The notes beneath the pieces were generated by a model. That model made no database searches. It saw only the letters and a program-made list of their open reading frames with translations, and was not told the DNA's origin. A stretch of DNA of 12,500 nucleotides. Source: Paraglomus occultum (Eukaryota > Glomeromycota > Glomeromycetes > Paraglomerales > Paraglomeraceae). The stretch covers positions 1-12,500 of the forward strand of contig CAJVPJ010000742.1 in assembly GCA_910592205.1 (NCBI GenBank). The letters run 5' to 3'. The translations under genes were made by a program, and so were the position numbers. Positions 1-8,439 of the stretch are shown piece by piece; within the stretch, counting starts at the first letter, position 1, and every line of letters begins with the position of its first letter.

Positions 1-38
1 GAGGTTCGGATGCTTCGCTCAATGTCAAAACACTTGAC
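1..38 (+). repeat. Inverted copy of part of a downstream exon
   Basis: These 38 bases are the exact reverse complement of 1246-1283, which lies inside the last exon of the minus-strand gene at 1126-2443. Read on the plus strand they continue that gene's reading frame (G-S-D-A-S-L-N-V-K-T-L-D). Immediately after base 38 the similarity stops and the frame ends at a TAA at 78-80. The copy begins at or before the window edge, so its full length is unknown. It could be a true inverted duplication or an assembly/amplification chimera. Confidence 0.9.
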
Positions 39-80
39 ATGATAATGATATTGAATGAAAAGACAAACATTAAATATTAA

Positions 81-333
81 TATGACAATGCATTGAGAAA
101 TTTGAATAAACTTTTAGACACTGAACCAGATAATGTACTTGCATTGCAAGTGAGAGGAAAAACTTATTATTTGCTCCAACAACATGAAAATGCATTAAAT
201 GATATCAACAAGTTAATAGCAATTCAACCAAAAAATAATGTACATATTAATATTAATATGTTAATTTATAAGAGCATTTATCTATTTTGATCTTTGTCAG
301 TACAACAAAGCATTGGTTTCGTGTCCTTTATTA
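81..333 (+). pseudogene. Tetratricopeptide-repeat (TPR) gene relic
   Basis: Reading from 81 gives two adjacent TPR units with exact 34-residue spacing (Y-D-N-A-L ... H-E-N-A-L), the second ending in the typical I-x-P-K-N. Around 240-262 the frame shifts by one base; a third unit then continues at about 265-325 (R-A-x-I-Y-F-x-L-C-Q-Y-N-K-A-L). TPR units form helix pairs that bind other proteins. There is no ATG in frame (a TAA sits at 78-80), and the continuation is out of frame and ends within 40 codons, so this is a fragment of a formerly longer gene. TPR and Sel1-type genes are very numerous in Glomeromycotina, so a dead copy is unsurprising. The repeat family is clear; the parent gene cannot be named. 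Confidence 0.75.
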
Positions 334-1125
334 GGCGCAACTAAGTACAACAAGAACTACATTTCTATTTATTATTATAATTAAGAACAAAGCCACAAGG
401 ACTAAAGCAATTATAATAGTTGATGTAGAATATATGATTATGATTATGAATAAATATCATGCAACTTTCGAAATGTGTAACAAAGGAACACCAACATTGT
501 CGTAATGAACTACAATTCAATATTATTATTCTATGCTAATACAGTCATATGCATCTCACACCAACGTGCACCGGAGAATAGAATTCTAGCTATTTTCGGA
601 CGGTAGATAAACGATAATGTATAATTAGTTAGTCTATAAACACAATTGCTAAAAAGACAAGAGCATGAAGAGAAAGAATGTACAAAGAATGTCATACGTG
701 AAAATGGTTTACAATTTTTATTTAACTCTTAATTCACCAGTTCGATTATTACATCGACTAGCAACCTTATTATACTAATACAGTAATAATACAACTTACT
801 ATTAATATTAATGAGATTTGTTGGTAACAAAACTGGTTTCATCTCAATGCCAGTATGTTTGATTCTACATATTTCCGACATTCCAAATAGGGTTATAAAT
901 TAACGAAAATAGATACCTCTTAATAGCAGTTTGAACCTCCTTAAATTGGACTCCTTTTATCAAACTCTCAAATCAGCCAGCTACGCCGTAATTAGAGTTC
1001 GATATACGGGTTGAGAGTAAAGATATAGTTCATTATAAAAATTAGTCTTTTCTAACGACATTAATATTAACATTATTATTTAGACGTAAGTAATCAAAAG
1101 GTAAAGTATGCATTAATATCATAAT
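334..1125. other. AT-rich spacer without recognisable genes
   Basis: I see no coding frame, RNA gene or repeat of note here on either strand. The right end should contain the 3' untranslated part of the minus-strand gene that stops at 1126. Confidence 0.6.
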
Positions 1126-2443
1126 TCATGACGCTAATCGTCTATATCGAGAATTCTTTATGCTTGCACAGCTTAAGAGTTTTCTAACGTCCATTTCATT
1201 GACAATACCGAGCTGCGTAGGAATATCCAAGTCCATGGTAATGTAGTCAAGTGTTTTGACATTGAGCGAAGCATCCGAACCTCCACGGAGATGGATTTTA
1301 AATGCTTCTTGGACAAATTTCTTTAGCCGAGATGTAGTATACGGATTATCGAGAATTTCGACCCTTTTCGTAGCATCGAGATTGGAGGACAATAACGTCC
1401 GCCACACGGTATCATCAATAAACTCTTCGATTTCTTCTTGACTTGCTGCACCTTCCCTGAAAAGCATAGGGGTCGTGCATTAGCACCAATAGTCGTGGAA
1501 ATGTGACATTAATTCGTATACCTACCTGGTTTTGTGCTGCTCTTTGTACTTATTCACTAATATTTTAATCGATTTATTAAATTTGTCTCGACAATCGTTA
1601 AAAATTTTACCAGCCTTGGCAAAAACGCCTTCTCTCTTGGCAACGATTATGTCTACTCTATAAATTCGTTCTATAAGATGCATATATAGTTCGTCAGAAT
1701 TATTCCGACATTTTAGAAATAACGCTTTCAGTTCTGTAGTAAGTCTTTCTAGAAGCTCCTAAAAATAGCATATGATAAGTAATAAAGTTAACTTATTAAT
1801 CGAATAAAGAATTTTATGCTATGTTGCACACATACTTTATTTGTCAGCGATGCTGTGGCCGTTAATGCTGTGGCTGTTGGTGTTACCGGAGTTGTTGCCG
1901 CTGCCGCTGCTGCTGCTGCTGTTGTTGTAGTTGTAGTAGTAGCTGTTGATGATTTTGCTATTGCTGCTGTTCTAGCGGTTGCTAGCTTATTTGCTAGTTC
2001 TAATAGTGGAGCTTGTTCTGGCTCAGAAAGCCAATTTGCAGCTTCGTATTCCGTTATGTTATCTTTGAGAAATGGGTGAGTGATTATGGGGTTGCTAATG
2101 GTGCTATAAATGCAAGAGCTTTCAAATTCCTGAACGTCACTATCTGACATATATGAGGGCTTGATAGAGGGTGAAGCGGGAATGAATACTGCCATTTGTA
2201 TTTCTAAATAACACTTGGTTAGTCAACAACCAATACAAATTACGTATATTAGTCGTCATCTACATTAATCTGCCAACCTGTATTCTTTCTCTGTCTCTTT
2301 CCTAAAGAAAATAGTCGATAGTCAATTGGTGTTATTTTCTGTAATGGCATGAATTACCATATTTACATACAAAACATACTTTGTACATCATCTTCGCTCA
2401 AAGAGTCGTCGGAGTGTGAGTTTTTGGTGCATCGTCTTGGCAT
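1126..2443 (-). CDS. Hypothetical nuclear-type protein, five exons, 339 aa
   Basis: I do not recognise the family. The model joins exons 2443-2380, 2301-2278, 2203-1836, 1758-1526 and 1456-1126. The introns (78, 74, 77 and 69 bases) have GT-AG ends, three of them with GTATGT or GTAGGT donors, and all phases agree, giving 339 residues and a stop. Residues 1-32 are acidic then strongly basic (R-K-R-Q-R-K at 22-27), like a nuclear localisation signal. Residues 115-135 are a Thr/Ala run. Residues 153-230 (exon 4, Leu/Lys-rich) look helical and possibly coiled. The C-terminal 110 residues are charged, with an acidic start (E-E-I-E-E-F-I-D-D) and a basic end. No catalytic motif or membrane segment is visible. 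The start is the first ATG before the acidic stretch. A nuclear protein-protein or DNA-associated role is only inferred from composition. Part of exon 5 is duplicated in inverted form at the window's left edge. Confidence 0.75.
1246..1283 (-). repeat. Source copy of the left-edge inverted repeat
   Basis: This is the partner of 1-38, identical over 38 bases in inverted orientation. It lies in frame within exon 5 of the 339-residue gene, so this is the functional copy and the left-edge one is displaced. Confidence 0.9.
1891..1946. repeat. Imperfect trinucleotide repeat (GCT/GTT/GTA type)
   Basis: A run of three-base units (GCC, GCT, GTT, GTA on the plus strand) encodes the Thr/Ala tract of exon 3 of the minus-strand gene. 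On the plus strand the same bases give an Ala/Val run, which is a shadow reading. Such tracts vary in length between strains by replication slippage. Confidence 0.85.
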
Positions 2444-2779
2444 TTTGAGGAGTATCAGAGATGTCGATACAAAAATCGTTGAATATTCAAAGTTAGAGTA
2501 CGCGAATTGGATTTAAATGCTTGACAGCAATGTAACATATGTGCACGTGCGAAATGAATTAGTGCTAATTTGATAATGTTTGGTTTATTACTGCATATGG
2601 AATGTGCTCAATCATCGAATAAAATTAATATGTGGGTTGCATGCGTTTATTATAATGTTTTTATTGGTAACCTGCAAAGTTTCGGAACAACTTTTTTAAT
2701 AGCTGTACAACAACAGAACAGTTGAACATAGATACAATATTTGTTATTTAACGACTTGCCTTTTTACCATTTATTTCAT
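2444..2779. other. Upstream spacer of the minus-strand gene
   Basis: This AT-rich stretch is where the promoter of the gene starting at 2443 should be. I see no clear TATA box or regulatory motif, and no coding sequence. Confidence 0.5.
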
Positions 2780-3322
2780 TCAATCTTGACATTTGTGAAT
2801 CAGACTAACCCAAGCACTTTTTCGTTCTTTATGACTTATGCGATAATTTTCTTCTCGAAGGCTATACCTGATTAACCATTGGCTTTTATTTTTAAGCCAC
2901 TCTTTAGAATTTTCGATCATATTAAGGCATTGTCCAATAAAGTTACACATGATTTTTAATGAGACAATCAAATGACAGCGTATTGTATAACAAGATAGTT
3001 CTATTAAAATTGTTAAAGAGCGATTTGGGTTAAAGTCAAATTTCGCATCTTGCAAGTCATCAAATAATAATAAGCTTGTATAATTTTCAATTTTTGATAC
3101 ATCAGAGAAAATTCAGTGCAGGTTGCAAATTTTACGGTTGTAGAGATCGGGTATTTTGTATTTCCATTTCGGTAAATCGAAAACTTGTTGCAGTGATGCG
3201 CATCGCATGCCAAAATTTCGTAGAACATTCCATCTATCGGAATAAAATAGCCACGAAGCTTTCAATAATACATTACATAATGATGTATTTATCTCCCATT
3301 TGAGAGGATCGATTTGACACGT
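2780..3322 (-). pseudogene. Decayed coding stretch of unknown family
   Basis: On the minus strand one frame stays open from 3322 to the TGA at 2780-2782, about 180 codons, broken by a single TGA at 3113-3115. That is far longer than expected by chance in DNA this AT-rich. The composition is protein-like, with Trp, Arg and Cys spread through it. Examples are D-R-W-N-V-L-R-N-F-G before the stop and R-H-S/I-S-H-K-E-R-K-S-A-W-V near the end. No ATG start in context, no clear splice sites and no family could be recognised. Between 3323 and 3660 more protein-like pieces occur in changing frames, suggesting that the gene once extended further upstream. A two-exon live gene hiding the TGA in an intron was tested by eye: the best sites (GT at about 3134, AG at about 3075) break the frame. 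Confidence 0.45.
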
Positions 3323-4253
3323 TTAGAAAGCATTTGACTTCTTACTCCAACGTGTGCTGACATAGCTTGTCAATCAACCCAAAGTCTCTAACAGCTTTAC
3401 AGATATTTAAGTTTAAGTTTTATACAATTACTGCTGTAAATAATAGATTTCATGCAACGCTCCGTGTAGATCGGTTTGGCGCAAAATAAGGAGAAAACGT
3501 TCGATTAGAATCAGAATATCTTGCCAATCTTCGATTTAGAATAGCTTACCGAAAATACTGAAACTTCGATGAAAGAATGTGTTGGGATCTACCAAAGACC
3601 TTGTTGCATATTGTAGGAAGCAAAGTACAAGTTAACTTATGCAAAGTGAATGGACATTTGTGCTGATAAACGCGATTTAATTTGCGACTGGTTTTGTCAT
3701 TGTTTTTTTAGTAAAGAAACGAGATTTGGTAAACCGAAACTGCACGAATTATAATTGTGGGGTTACACCTGTGATGGGTAGTTGCGGTGACCCTGGGTTG
3801 TCATGCATCCTATTTTGACCTATAGTCAAGACAAAGAAATTTCTATTCTTGGCTGAGCAAGTACCGCAGCGTAAAAGAGGGCATAATTCTGTTTGTAATT
3901 GCTATTACATCAGAAACAAAAAACAAACGTTGGAATAAAAACTTAACAATAGTCTTCTACGGATTGACGCAGTAGGTAATTATTATTATAACTGTATACT
4001 ATGTATGTACGCTAGTAAAGCGAAAAAGGAATTTATCCAACACGTTACACACATTTATGTTACACCCGGCATGTAACACGACCGAAGTGGTTTGCCTGTC
4101 AAACATGAATGTACAGTATTAATATCCCGATTATACAATCGGCCTTGAAAATACCTGTGGGACAAAAAAAAATTGCCGCAGTATAAATTTATGTATTTTG
4201 AAAGCTGAAAATCAGCAGATTTATTTTAGTAGAGTTGCATTCACCATTACTTT
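3323..4253. other. Spacer with scattered protein-like fragments
   Basis: No intact gene is visible. Short protein-like open pieces lie on the minus strand, for example around 3550-3650 and 3760-3900, some with plausible AG acceptors, but they cannot be joined into one frame. They may be further debris of the neighbouring relics. A 7-base dyad (TGTTACA, seven-base gap, TGTAACA) lies at 4058-4078. Confidence 0.4.
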
Positions 4254-4821
4254 CTATGAGATGAACATTTCATTGATTGTACTAATACTAACCCAGTTGC
4301 GGACTACTATTGAACAACTACTAATATATTTCGGTAGTCTCTTCTCCACATGTTTTAGCAATACTCTCCACTGTTAGAACGCAGTCTATAGCTTCAAGCA
4401 TATTATGAAGAAATTTTTAACGAAACGACTAGCATGTTTTGCGTCATTGCCTTGTTAAAATCCGCCATTTCATCCCCTAACAAGTCTTAAATGTCTGGGT
4501 GATGTTTACGGAACATCTCTATATAAATGCGTACATCTATTATTGCAGAAAATTAAAAAGTTATTGATTCTTTAGGCTAAGGTTAACGGTTTAGGTTGTA
4601 TGAGCTCTTTTAATATTGTACTAATGGAATACACTTGCTTTATGAATCTCCGCGCATTTTAATGCTCTGGTTCCACAATTGTTGTATAGCTTGGCGATTA
4701 TCTCTTTTCTAATTGATGTTTCTCGAAGTTTGGGAATGTCAAGGAGTTCATAAACATTATTAATAAGAAAAACCATAGGTTCGAGTCGACTAGTATTGGT
4801 GGAGATATGTATTATTGGATG
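4254..4821 (-). pseudogene. Decayed intron-containing gene, unknown family
   Basis: The minus strand reads well from 4821 (M-V-F-L-I-N-N-V-Y-E-L-L-D-I-P-K-L-R-E and onward) to a GTGTAT donor at 4634. After a 98-base intron (4634-4537, acceptor AATAG) the frame continues in phase as N-V-R-I-Y-I-E-M-F-R-K-H-H-P-D-I. It then meets an in-frame TAA at 4489-4487, continues another 27 codons (D-L-L-G-D-E-M-A-D-F), and after a one-base shift near 4410-4425 resumes as H-N-M-L-E-A-I-D-C-V-L-T. A further shift near 4323 gives a last stretch to a TAG at 4256-4254. The preserved splice sites and amphipathic Leu/Lys/Glu-rich helices show that it was a real spliced gene. The stop and two frame shifts make it dead unless there are base-call errors. 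I cannot name the family, and the 5' part is missing. Confidence 0.55.
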
Positions 4822-5007
4822 TTACAGAAAACATTTTTGTCCCACAAACACTGGAAGAATCATGGTGCTAAAGTTCTGTATTTACGGAACAATGGTAATA
4901 CTGTAAATTAACACACATATTGTACGTAAACTATACAATCGAAGAAAATAAATATTATTGATTTCTTAGCTATACAAACAAGGAGATTCAGCAGAAAATG
5001 CAACGCA

Positions 5008-5259
5008 TCATAACAACGCAATTAATGCGACAAAGTTCACTGTGAAGCTACGTCGATATAACGGAATCTTGAATGTAAATAATCGAATGATAATTTGATA
5101 GCGCAAGAAATGGCGTTTAATAGTCTTAAAGGTTATTCGTTCCGATAAATCTTTATCAATGCCAGTCTCAAAACTTGCGATGATGCAGCAATAAAGCTCG
5201 CCATTAGCTGAAATTTGTAAAACATCATCAATTGCAAAAGTTAAGTAAAAACAATACAA
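5008..5259 (-). pseudogene. Possible exon remnant, unknown
   Basis: An 80-codon open stretch on the minus strand ends at 5008. It contains a good AG acceptor (T-rich, ATTTCAG) near 5209, after which it reads G-E-L-Y-C-C-I-I-A-S-F-E-T-G-I-D-K-D-L-S. No start codon or joining exon is evident. It may be an upstream remnant of the relic at 4254-4821, which lies on the same strand. Chance is not excluded. Confidence 0.25.
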
Positions 5260-5292
5260 TCAATAAGCTAGTTATTTTTCTAGAAAAAAAGA

Positions 5293-5400
5293 TACAGTCA
5301 GACCTCCCTAAGTGCAATTCGACGCAGACTTTACACTTAGAGGAGTCAAACTTAGTGATTGCATTTATATTTAGGGGGGTTGCACTTAGGGAGGACTATT
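5293..5400. mobile_element. Small pogo/Tigger-like MITE
   Basis: A perfect 15-base inverted repeat (CCTCCCTAAGTGCAA at 5303-5317, complement at 5380-5394) bounds a 108-base non-coding stretch. The left end reads TACAGTCAGACCTCCC, resembling the CAGT-x-x-x-ACCTC termini of pogo/Tigger (Tc1/mariner superfamily) elements, which insert at TA. At the right end the match is shortened (GGGAGGACTATTA), as if about four bases were lost. Interior degenerate copies of the end (around 5332-5345 and 5371-5378) are typical of such termini. There is no transposase, so it would be moved in trans. Confidence 0.6.
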
Positions 5401-5624
5401 AGGAAATGAAGCTTACACTAAATAACTTGGGATCGGGTATTTTAGGAAGGCGTATTCTAAAAATGTGACTTTAATGCAAGTGTACCAAAACGGAACTTTT
5501 ATTGGGTACTTGCCAAATGTGTCAAGAAACGTGACAATATCGCATACTAAACCTTATTTTTATTTATTGATCAAATCCCGCTAATCCACTTCCTACAAAA
5601 ACATTAAAATACTCTAAATCCAAA

Positions 5625-7228
5625 ATGTCATTCTTACGGCATTGTCGTGCTGCGACGCGTAGCATTCCATCATCTCGAGGCTTGCTATTTTCGGCCTCGG
5701 CGACAACGCCACTTATTCTTCGCGGTCCAACTGCATATCGTGCATACAGTACTCAAGCCGAGAAGAAATCCCGAGGCGGTGCTTTGATCGCTCTTACTGC
5801 CTTGGCCGTCGGTGCTGGTGCTGGATACTATTTCTTCTCTCCTGCCCTTAGCACGGCGAAAACTTCCCCCGTTAGCCCTCCGTCACCAGACAGTGGGGAG
5901 GTTAATTATCAGAAAGTATACAATCAAATTGCCGACATTCTTGAAGATAATGATTGGGATGATGGTTCTTGGGGTCCAATCTTTGTACGATTGGCATGGC
6001 ATGCGTCGGGTACTTATGATAAGGCAACAAACACAGGTGGAAGTCATGGTGCTACTATGAGATTCGCCCCGGAGAGTGAGCATGCTGCGAATGCTGGGTT
6101 GAAAGCTGCTAGGAATAAATTGGAATCCGTCAAAACTGCTAATCCTGCAGTTACGTATTCTGATCTGTGGAGTTTGGCTGGTGTCGTGGCTATTCAAGAA
6201 ATGGTAGGTTGAAAGGGGAAAAAAGAAACGGAGCGAATGGAATAAAAGACAAACCTGAACTGGCTTGAATCGAATTGGGTGAATGGACATGTATTAAAGT
6301 AGATTGACGGACAAAATGAACGAATGACTGTGGCAATTAAACTATGCCTTAGTAATATAACCTAAGTCAATCGAATATAACAAGCAGTATCGGAATAACA
6401 CCCATATTAATTTCTAAATCGTAGGGTGGTCCTACAATCCCATGGATTCCCGGACGGTAAGTTTATTTGCTTGTTTGTGAAAACTTTTAATATTGCATTT
6501 CTCAATATAATTGTTTTTTATTTTTACGCTTTTCCTGTCACCGTGTCAATAGCCGCGATGCTGAAGCAATAGCTGCCACTCCTGACGGCCGACTACCCGA
6601 TGCATCATTGGGAGCCAACCATCTTCGTGATATCTTCTACCGGATGGGCTTTGACGATCGGTGCGTGAGCGTTATAGAATGCTAAAGTCGGTAATGGACA
6701 AAGAGATCTCAACTCGCCTTTTATTATGTATGCGTATCAGCGAAATAGTCGCTCTTTCAGGTGCCCATGCGCTCGGCAGATGTCATCCCAGCAATTCTGG
6801 ATTCGACGGCCCATGGACAGCTAGTCCTACTATTGTTACGAATGGATATTTCAAAGAACTGCTTGAGAAAAAATGGGTGGAAAAGAAATGGAAAGGTCCT
6901 AAGCAATATGTCGATAAAGAGACGGGTGAGTTTCGCTTGATATGTTCAAGTCCGGTTGACTAGCCATCCTACCATCGATCATGGTGACCCATCATATATT
7001 AACATTTGAATGTCATATTAACTTGTTACAGGCGATTTAATGATGCTTCCAACTGATTTGGTCCTCATCCAAGACAGGTCATTCAGACCATGGGTAGAGA
7101 AATACGCAGCAGATGAAAAGCTCTGGTTTAATGACTTTGCCAATGCTTTTCACAAGCTCCAGGAATTAGGTGTTCCGAGAAACGGAAGCGAGAAGGTATA
7201 TTATTTCAAGCGAACGGACGAACAATAG
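5625..7228 (+). CDS. CCP1: Cytochrome c peroxidase, mitochondrial
   Basis: This haem peroxidase (class I) reduces hydrogen peroxide with electrons from cytochrome c in the mitochondrial intermembrane space. Exons 5625-6203, 6425-6456, 6553-6660, 6741-6925 and 7032-7228 join in phase to 366 residues; yeast Ccp1 has 361. The first 45 residues are Arg/Ser/Ala-rich without acids, a mitochondrial presequence. A Gly/Ala-rich hydrophobic segment follows (about 51-71), like the sorting anchor that rhomboid and m-AAA proteases process in yeast. The distal pocket is Arg122, Trp125 and His126, the proximal haem ligand His249 and the radical Trp265. The spacings 126-249 and 249-265 equal yeast His52-His175-Trp191. 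Met305-Met306 match yeast Met230-Met231, favouring cytochrome c peroxidase over ascorbate peroxidase. The donor of intron 3 is the less common GTGCGT. A possible AATAAA signal lies at 7277. It converges with the next gene. Confidence 0.97.
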
Positions 7229-7677
7229 TAGCGGCATAACATAGCGATCTTGATTATTACCAGATGAAAACTGGTTAATAAAAAAAACCCCCCGAAAAAG
7301 CACAATTTTTTAAAATACGAAATTATTGGTTTTGACAATTACCATAATTCTGCATTATACGGATTGATACCAGTGTTAGTTATAAAATTATACTGACGAC
7401 ATTTGCAAAAAGAGAGTTGCTTACTGCACCATAAATATTAATCACAGCAAAGATCAATCAGACTATTAAAATCTGCAATTTGCGTTTATACGCTCCGTTT
7501 ATTAATACAAAACTCGTGAGTTATCATTAAATATAACCGAAACGTTCTTGATTGTAATTCGACAATTCGACAGAAACAACATACGATTCATTACATCCTT
7601 TGCATAATCTTAGTAATTTACCTCCCATTTCTATTCTAATCACAAGTCCAATCCCAACCTTTTTTTGTGTACCATAT
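7229..7677. other. Spacer between convergent gene ends
   Basis: It holds the 3' ends of CCP1 (candidate AATAAA at 7277-7282, followed by an A run and a C run) and of the minus-strand gene ending at 7678. No other coding signal is visible. Confidence 0.6.
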
Positions 7678-8127
7678 TCATTCAACTTTATTCTTCCCTT
7701 CCTTTTCCATTCCCAAATACTCCTTCAACGTCCCGACAACCAATTCATAATCATCCTTTGCAACGGCTCCAGCGACGACGATGCTTCCAATAACCGTACC
7801 TTTAATAGTCAATGGAAATCCGCCACCGCTTAATCCATTCTCCACGTTTATATTTACATACGCGCTCGAATGATGGTACTTGCTAACAATCGCACCTACA
7901 CTACTTGCGGTTTCCACATCGACAGGAGTTGTGCCGAACATTGCGTAATGGAACAGCAGAAAATTGTTTATAGTTATTTGTATGACTACAGGATATCCCT
8001 TTTGCTTGGCATTTTTGACAATTAAAAGACCAAGTTCGAGTGCATTGGAAGAATCGAAAGCGGCAAATTGGAGCTCTTGCTCTTCAGACAGAATTGTTGA
8101 CAGGAAAGTTGAAATATCGTTGGACAT
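7678..8127 (-). CDS. UPF0303 / haem-degrading-domain (HbpS-like) protein
   Basis: A single-exon 149-residue protein of the UPF0303 family (Pfam Haem_degrading fold, related to HbpS/GlcG; yeast relative YBR137W). Family hallmarks in order are an N-terminal helix with E-E-Q-E-L-Q-F-A-A-F-D, then A-L-E-L-G-L-L-I, K-G-Y-P-V-V-I-Q-I, L-F-H-Y-A with G-T-T-P, H-H-S-S-A-Y-V, and G-G-F-P-L-T-I-K-G-T-V-I-G-S-I-V-V-A-G. It ends in D-Y-E-L-V-V-G-T-L-K-E-Y-L-G. I chose the ATG at 8127; a longer frame to 8169 would need a TTG start and adds only a Ser-rich tail. The segment between G-T-T-P and H-H-S-S (residues about 82-95) lacks the Trp and Arg-Arg-Lys-x-Asn motif that I expect in this family. The molecular function of UPF0303 proteins is poorly defined, and haem binding is assumed from relatives only. 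Confidence 0.85.
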   Translation of the reverse strand: MSNDISTFLSTILSEEQELQFAAFDSSNALELGLLIVKNAKQKGYPVVIQITINNFLLFHYAMFGTTPVDVETASSVGAIVSKYHHSSAYVNINVENGLSGGGFPLTIKGTVIGSIVVAGAVAKDDYELVVGTLKEYLGMEKEGKNKVE

Positions 8128-8439
8128 TATCAGAGAGCTGGAAGAGGAAGAAGTTGGTGAGTTGAGCAATCTGTTATTTCCGTGAGGACAAAGAGGAGGG
8201 GGGAAAGGTCTTGGTTGGAATGCGTGGAAGGTGTTGAAGAGTTGTTTGTCCGCGCGTCTCGAAAAAACGTCAAACTTCCCTATCGATATCTTTTTGCATA
8301 AGTGCCTGTGTTACGTCCTACTTTGGTATATCTCGAGGTTGGGTTTGATTTTTCAAAGAGTGAAACTCTTGGAAAACTTTTTTGTTCCTGTCAGATTACC
8401 AAGTAATACTTGTCAACAAGTTTCTCACAACCGTCAGAT
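8128..8439. promoter_or_regulatory. Divergent spacer, likely shared promoter
   Basis: These 312 bases separate the start codons of the minus-strand UPF0303 gene (8127) and the plus-strand glutaredoxin-like gene (8440), so both promoters must fall here or overlap. A purine-rich block (GGACAAAGAGGAGGGGGGAAAGG, about 8184-8206, which is C/T-rich when read toward the UPF0303 gene) is the only notable composition feature. No TATA box or known operator is evident. An open frame of 70 codons across it is considered a shadow. Confidence 0.5.

Noticed and set aside
963-1018. 8-base inverted repeat ACTCTCAA / TTGAGAGT
   Set aside because: Too short with a 40-base loop; expected by chance in a window of this size.
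1816-2079. Plus-strand Ala/Val-rich open frame
   Set aside because: It is the complement of the Thr/Ala triplet tract in exon 3 of the minus-strand gene and has no other support.
3076-3303. Plus-strand 75-codon frame
   Set aside because: It overlaps the better minus-strand relic and shows no domain or start context.
4785-4800. tRNA B-box-like GGTTCGAGTC
   Set aside because: No A box, no acceptor-stem pairing and no cloverleaf upstream; the bases fall inside the coding relic. A similar string at about 9131-9140 also lacks tRNA structure.
8128-8169. N-terminal extension of the UPF0303 protein
   Set aside because: It would need a TTG start and adds only a Ser-rich stretch; the ATG at 8127 fits the family's usual start.
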